From Bacteroidales bacterium (lineage in GTDB: Bacteria; Bacteroidota; Bacteroidia; Bacteroidales; UBA932), in assembly GCA_016288055.1 (NCBI GenBank), contig JAEEXZ010000021.1, positions 1 through 33,284 on the forward strand: a DNA stretch of 33,284 bases. Direction: 5' to 3'. Position numbers and translations under genes: made by a program. Each line of letters starts with the position of its first letter. The stretch's first letter is position 1. Below are positions 30,838-33,284 of the stretch, piece after piece. The notes beneath the pieces are model-generated. The model had not been told where the DNA came from and ran no database searches. It saw only the letters and a list, made by a program, of their open reading frames with translations.

Positions 30838-31015
30838 CGGCAGGCGGGAGGTCTGTGTGGTGCCCAACGGGTATGGCCGCCCTCGGCATATGAGAGGGAG
30901 GGACCCGCTGACTGGCCGTTCGCTCTGCGGACGAGCCAGGCAGTGGGAGGGATGAAGTGGAGCGCGCCAGCGCGGAACGGAACCCTTGGGCACCACACAG
31001 ACCTCCCGCCTGCCG
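30838..31015. mobile_element. 178-bp MITE-like element with 29-bp perfect terminal inverted repeats
   Basis: The left arm 30838-30866 (begins CGGCAGGCGGGAGGTCTG) is the exact reverse complement of the right arm 30987-31015 (ends CAGACCTCCCGCCTGCCG). A further two bases pair and then the match degrades. The ~120-bp centre is GC-rich and itself folds (CTGACTGGC with GCCAGGCAG). No transposase and no clear target-site duplication are seen, so it could be a MITE or a large palindromic intergenic repeat. Confidence 0.6.
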
Positions 31016-31037
31016 GTGATGACGGTGAAAAAAAGAG

Positions 31038-31096
31038 ATGCCCGGTCAGGGCCGGACATGACGATGGGGATGAGATGCCCGGTCGGGGCCGGGCAT
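31038..31096. repeat. Two CCCGG hairpin repeats in tandem
   Basis: The hairpins ATGCCCGGTC...CCGGACAT (31038-31059; one stem mismatch) and ATGCCCGGTC...CCGGGCAT (31075-31096) are 37 bp apart start to start, joined by GACGATGGGGATGAG. Confidence 0.75.
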
Positions 31097-31131
31097 GGAG
31101 GTGGAACGGGGATGACGGGACTGAGAGTGGA

Positions 31132-31308
31132 GCAGGTCAGGTGGTTTTGTGTTGCGGGTTAACGGCTTTTGCGTTGCAGGTCTGCGTTTTTGGGCTGAAC
31201 GGGGACGCGAATCGGCCTCTGGTGCATTCTAACGTCGCGGGTCAGGCGATTTTTGCGGACCTGGGACGCTACTCGCCCTGACCTGCGACGCTTTTCAGCC
31301 TGACCTGC
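31132..31308. repeat. Second array: GCAGGTCAGG-type 10-mers with 22-bp pitch in both orientations
   Basis: Direct-orientation cores are at 31132 (GCAGGTCAGG), 31154 (GCGGGTTAAC), 31176 (GCAGGTCTGC), 31237 (GCGGGTCAGG) and 31255 (GCGGACCTGG). Exact reverse complements CCTGACCTGC are at 31277 and 31299. Steps are 22, 22, then a degenerate stretch, then 18, 22, 22. Spacers often contain TTTT. It has no coding character. Confidence 0.65.
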
Positions 31309-31327
31309 GAAGGGGAAACGTCAAGAG

Positions 31328-31482
31328 ATGCCCGGTCGGGGCCGGGCATGACGATGGGGATGAGATGCCCGGTCAGGGCCGGGCATGACGATGGGGAGAG
31401 ATTCCCGGTCAAGCCGGGAATGACGGTAAAAACAAGCCGGGAATGACGGTGAAAAAAAGAGATGCCCGATCAAGTCGGGCAT
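31328..31482. repeat. Cluster of four CCCGG-type hairpin repeats plus a half copy
   Basis: The full hairpins are 31328-31349, 31365-31386, 31401-31421 (ATTCCCGGTC...CCGGGAAT) and 31462-31482 (ATGCCCGATC...TCGGGCAT). A right half only, AAGCCGGGAATGACGG, is at about 31435-31450. In two copies the stem changes are paired (TG/CA to TT/AA; CCGG to CCGA/TCGG). They are joined by GACG(A/G)TGGGGA or GACGGTGAAAAA. The last lies 17 bp beyond the 3' end of ridA and could act in its termination. Confidence 0.78.
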
Positions 31483-31499
31483 GACGGGGTTACCGGTGA

Positions 31500-31877
31500 C
31501 TACTTGGCGGCGATGCACTCGATTTCGACGAGGGCACCTTTCGGGAGGGTCTTGACGGCGACGGCGCTGCGGGCCGGGAAGGGCTCCGTGAAGAACTGCG
31601 CATAGACCTCGTTCATGGCCGCGAAATCACCCATATCGGCCAGGAAGACCGTCGTCTTGACCACATTGGAAAGACCCAGGCCAGCCTCCTCCAGGATAGC
31701 CTTGGCATTCAGGATAGACTGACGCGTCTGCTCCTTTACACCGCCTTCGGGGAATGCACCCGTAGCGGGATCGATAGGAAGCTGACCGGAAAGGAAAACA
31801 AGGCCTGCACCACTGTCAATGGCCTGGCTGTAAGGGCCGATCGCAGCCGGCGCCTTGGAAGTAGAAATAGGTTTCAT
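31500..31877 (-). CDS. ridA: RidA family enamine/imine deaminase (125 aa)
   Basis: This is a full-length RidA/YjgF protein. KAPAAIGPYSQAIDSGAGLVFLSGQLPIDP opens the fold. The active-site and signature block PARSAVAVKTLPKGALVEIECIA carries the conserved arginine that binds the substrate carboxylate and the PKxxxVEIExIA signature. The family hydrolyses reactive enamine/imine intermediates (such as 2-aminoacrylate from serine/threonine dehydratase) to ketoacids in the cytoplasm. The start at 31877 (MKPISTSKAP) is preferred, but 31886 and 31889 are also in frame. Two -7 boxes lie just upstream. Confidence 0.95.
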   Translation of the reverse strand: MKPISTSKAPAAIGPYSQAIDSGAGLVFLSGQLPIDPATGAFPEGGVKEQTRQSILNAKAILEEAGLGLSNVVKTTVFLADMGDFAAMNEVYAQFFTEPFPARSAVAVKTLPKGALVEIECIAAK

Positions 31878-31886
31878 ATCATTCAT

Positions 31887-31907
31887 CAAAAATATAGTAC
31901 AAATTTA
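31887..31907 (-). promoter_or_regulatory. Two overlapping -7 elements of ridA
   Basis: The minus strand carries TAAATTTG (31900-31907) and TATTTTTG (31887-31894). Use of the nearer one gives an almost leaderless message starting at the 31877 codon. Confidence 0.5.
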
Positions 31908-32001
31908 CACATTTTTCTTCTTAATACCCCTTACAGGATCGGCCGACAAAGGCGCCGCCACGAATACGCGACCCTAAATTACATTATTCCCACAAAATGT
32001 G

Positions 32002-32009
32002 TATTTTTG
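32002..32009 (+). promoter_or_regulatory. -7 element (TATTTTTG) of the esterase gene
   Basis: TATTTTTG lies 20 bp before the ATG at 32030. No clear -33 TTTG. Divergent from the ridA promoters. Confidence 0.5.
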
Positions 32010-32029
32010 TATTCTGAAAACTAAAACCT

Positions 32030-32860
32030 ATGAAACGTTTTGTTCTTCTGAGCCTACTTGCTATCCTGCCCTTCATGACACGGGCGCAGCAAAGATACAC
32101 TCTTACAGACGCGGGCAGTGAGCGCGAATACTACCTCTTCGTGCCCGACAGCCTGGGCTCCCACCGCTCCCTGGTGTTCATGCTTCATGGCTACGGAGGT
32201 AAGGCCGAGGGCTACTTCCCCGAAATGCTCACGGCCGCCCGGAAATACGGCTACATCCTCTGCTACCCCCAGGGCCTCAAGGCGCCCCAGGGCAAAACCG
32301 GCTGGAACGTAGGCTACCCCAAACAGGAAGGCTGGAAGCAGGACGACGTCGCCTTCATCCTCCACCTCAAAGACTACCTTACAAAGCAATACAACATCCG
32401 GAACAGCTTCTTCTCCGGCATGTCCAACGGAGGCGAAATGTGCTACATCATGGCCTACAAGCATCCCGAGCAGTTCAACGCCATCTGCTCGCTGGCCGGC
32501 CTCACCATGGAATGGCTCTACACCGGTCCCAAGCCCGTAGGCCCTATTCCTTTCATGGAAATCCACGGCACCGTCGACAAAACCTCCTACTGGCAGGGAG
32601 ACCCCGAAAACCTGGGCGGATGGGGCGCGTACGTAGCCGTCCCCCTCGCCGTCGGCCGCATGGCCAGCACCAACAACTGCACCCATGAAGTGTGCGACAC
32701 GCTTCCCCAGATAAGGAACACCGTCATCCGCCACATCTTCCAGGGCCGCGGCCCGGAGGTACGGCTCTACGAAATCGTGGGCGGAAAGCATTCGACCGGC
32801 AAAAACGACCTTGACGTTCCGGAAGAAATGTGGTCATTCTTCAAGCAATACATTAAATAA
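32030..32860 (+). CDS. Secreted alpha/beta-hydrolase, PHB-depolymerase/feruloyl-esterase-like (276 aa)
   Basis: A signal peptide (residues 1-~19) is followed by an alpha/beta hydrolase of the LpqC/CE1-like esterase group. The oxyanion region is VFMLHGYGGKAEGY. The nucleophile elbow is GMSNGGEM (Ser132), the acid is probably Asp183 in IHGTVD and the base His254 in GGKHSTG. These three fit a complete catalytic triad. The group includes PHB depolymerases and feruloyl/acetyl xylan esterases; the true substrate is not evident, though a plant polysaccharide ester would suit a gut bacterium. The membrane-protein gene follows 9 bp after the stop. Confidence 0.85.
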   Translation: MKRFVLLSLLAILPFMTRAQQRYTLTDAGSEREYYLFVPDSLGSHRSLVFMLHGYGGKAEGYFPEMLTAARKYGYILCYPQGLKAPQGKTGWNVGYPKQEGWKQDDVAFILHLKDYLTKQYNIRNSFFSGMSNGGEMCYIMAYKHPEQFNAICSLAGLTMEWLYTGPKPVGPIPFMEIHGTVDKTSYWQGDPENLGGWGAYVAVPLAVGRMASTNNCTHEVCDTLPQIRNTVIRHIFQGRGPEVRLYEIVGGKHSTGKNDLDVPEEMWSFFKQYIK

Positions 32861-32869
32861 CTCCCCAAT

Positions 32870-33284
32870 ATGAAAAACACTGGAAAAGTTGTCATCGGCC
32901 TGTGCCTTATCACCGCCGGTGTCCTCTGGATTCTGAACATCGTCGGAGTCCTCCCGTTCGAATTCTCCACCAAAGGCTGGTGGGCCCTCTTCGTGATTGT
33001 CCCCTGCCTCTGCGCCCTCCTGTCCGACCAAAAGGACAAGGTGGGGCCGTGCATCGGCATCGGCCTGGGTGTCCTCCTTCTTCTGGCTGCCCGCGACGTC
33101 ATTTCCTGGAACATGATGTGGCAGATTGCCGTGGCGCTCATGGTCATCGGCTTTGGCCTGCAGCTCCTGCTGTTCAAATGGACCGGCTGCTGCCATCCTG
33201 CCGGTGAATGCACCGACACCACCATTAACCGCGACGGCAAGAACATCCGCCACATTGAAACGGCTTTTGGCAAGCAGGACATCT
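32870..33284 (+). CDS. LiaF/DUF5668-like membrane protein (N-terminal 138 aa, runs off the window)
   Basis: The open frame from the ATG at 32870 continues to the window end without a stop. The N-terminal ~105 residues contain four hydrophobic segments (VVIGLCLITAGVLWILNIVGV, WWALFVIVPCLCALL, IGIGLGVLLLLAA, MMWQIAVALMVIGFGLQLLLF). A soluble region beginning TTINRDGKNIRHIETAFGKQD follows. This layout matches the transmembrane part plus start of the beta-type domain in LiaF-like/DUF5668 proteins, which modulate cell-envelope stress signalling in Firmicutes; in Bacteroidetes the role is unproven. Its start lies 9 bp after the esterase stop, so the two are probably cotranscribed. Confidence 0.72.
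   Translation, partial: MKNTGKVVIGLCLITAGVLWILNIVGVLPFEFSTKGWWALFVIVPCLCALLSDQKDKVGPCIGIGLGVLLLLAARDVISWNMMWQIAVALMVIGFGLQLLLFKWTGCCHPAGECTDTTINRDGKNIRHIETAFGKQDI

Larger units (their letters stand above)
30539..31499. other. Gene-free repeat-rich region
   Basis: I see no real gene in this 960-bp stretch. It holds the hairpin, MITE-like and 22-bp-pitch repeats listed separately. All reading frames over 60 codons here run through repeats on several frames and strands and have no protein-like features, so they are not annotated as genes. Confidence 0.7.

Noticed and set aside
30684..31059. Overlapping ORFs on the minus strand through the repeats (90-107 aa)
   Set aside because: They run through hairpin and inverted repeats in several frames at once and translate to low-meaning strings; this is the classic spurious-ORF pattern of such repeats.
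30943..31281. 112-aa plus-strand ORF
   Set aside because: It covers the MITE-like right arm, two hairpin repeats and half of the second array; no domain or signal is seen.
30361..31482. The repeats as a CRISPR array
   Set aside because: Cores are 10-22 bp, palindromic and of both orientations, spacers are not of uniform ~30-40 bp length, and no cas gene is in the window.
1..33284. tRNA or rRNA genes
   Set aside because: I read the intergenic stretches on both strands and saw no cloverleaf with a T-loop GGTTCRAATCC-like segment and no rRNA segments; a tRNAscan run could still find one.

Overview
The window looks like chromosomal DNA from a Bacteroidales bacterium. The support is direct: promoters of the Bacteroidetes type (TAnnTTTG at -7) sit just upstream of many genes, Shine-Dalgarno sites are scarce, lipoboxes and fimbrillin-like surface lipoproteins are present, and TatA/TatC occur without TatB. 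The housekeeping DNA is GC-rich. A block from about 25.3 to 30.2 kb is visibly richer in A+T. The genus cannot be fixed from this sequence alone; an uncultured gut Bacteroidales lineage is my guess.

Layout. 1-5.2 kb (minus strand): rarA (cut by the window edge) with a GNAT-like protein upstream; a secreted barrel-like protein plus lipoprotein pair ending at a strong terminator; an MscS channel plus Ca2+/Na+ exchanger pair. 5.3-8.1 kb (plus): a small lipoprotein and an M6-type metalloprotease, overlapping rlmD tail to tail. 8.1-11.9 kb (minus): rlmD, an acyltransferase and queA. 12.4-14.7 kb (plus): an XRE regulator, a degenerate dihydroorotate-dehydrogenase-like protein, and cinA. 14.8-22.5 kb (minus): one compact seven-gene run, valS - thioesterase - tatA - tatC - ABC-F ATPase - DUF2807 protein - M19 dipeptidase, with one clear promoter and one terminator. 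tatA (58 aa) is easily missed. 22.6-25.1 kb (plus): a secreted phosphoesterase with a TonB-like C-terminus and a secreted MBL-fold hydrolase.

25.1-31.5 kb is the accessory and most unusual part. A strong promoter drives a short structured leader or ncRNA that ends in a terminator. Next come a 46-aa peptide gene and a large Ig/fimbrillin-like lipoprotein gene. Downstream lie a WG-repeat gene split by an in-frame amber codon, a truncated signal-peptide ORF, and a YD-repeat-like gene. Two diverged copies of a ~125-bp element with compensatory stem changes follow the lipoprotein and the YD-like gene. A 1.3-kb gene-free stretch (30.2-31.5 kb) holds several unrelated repeat families: a 13-bp palindrome array and a 10-bp motif array, both with a pitch of about 22 bp; seven copies of a CCCGG hairpin; and a 178-bp element with 29-bp inverted ends. 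The window ends with ridA, a secreted esterase, and the start of a LiaF/DUF5668-like membrane protein.

The best candidates for something undescribed are the covarying two-copy hairpin element, the 22-bp-pitch palindrome arrays, and the ncRNA / small-peptide / lipoprotein unit. All functions are read from sequence and from memory of families; no searches were run.
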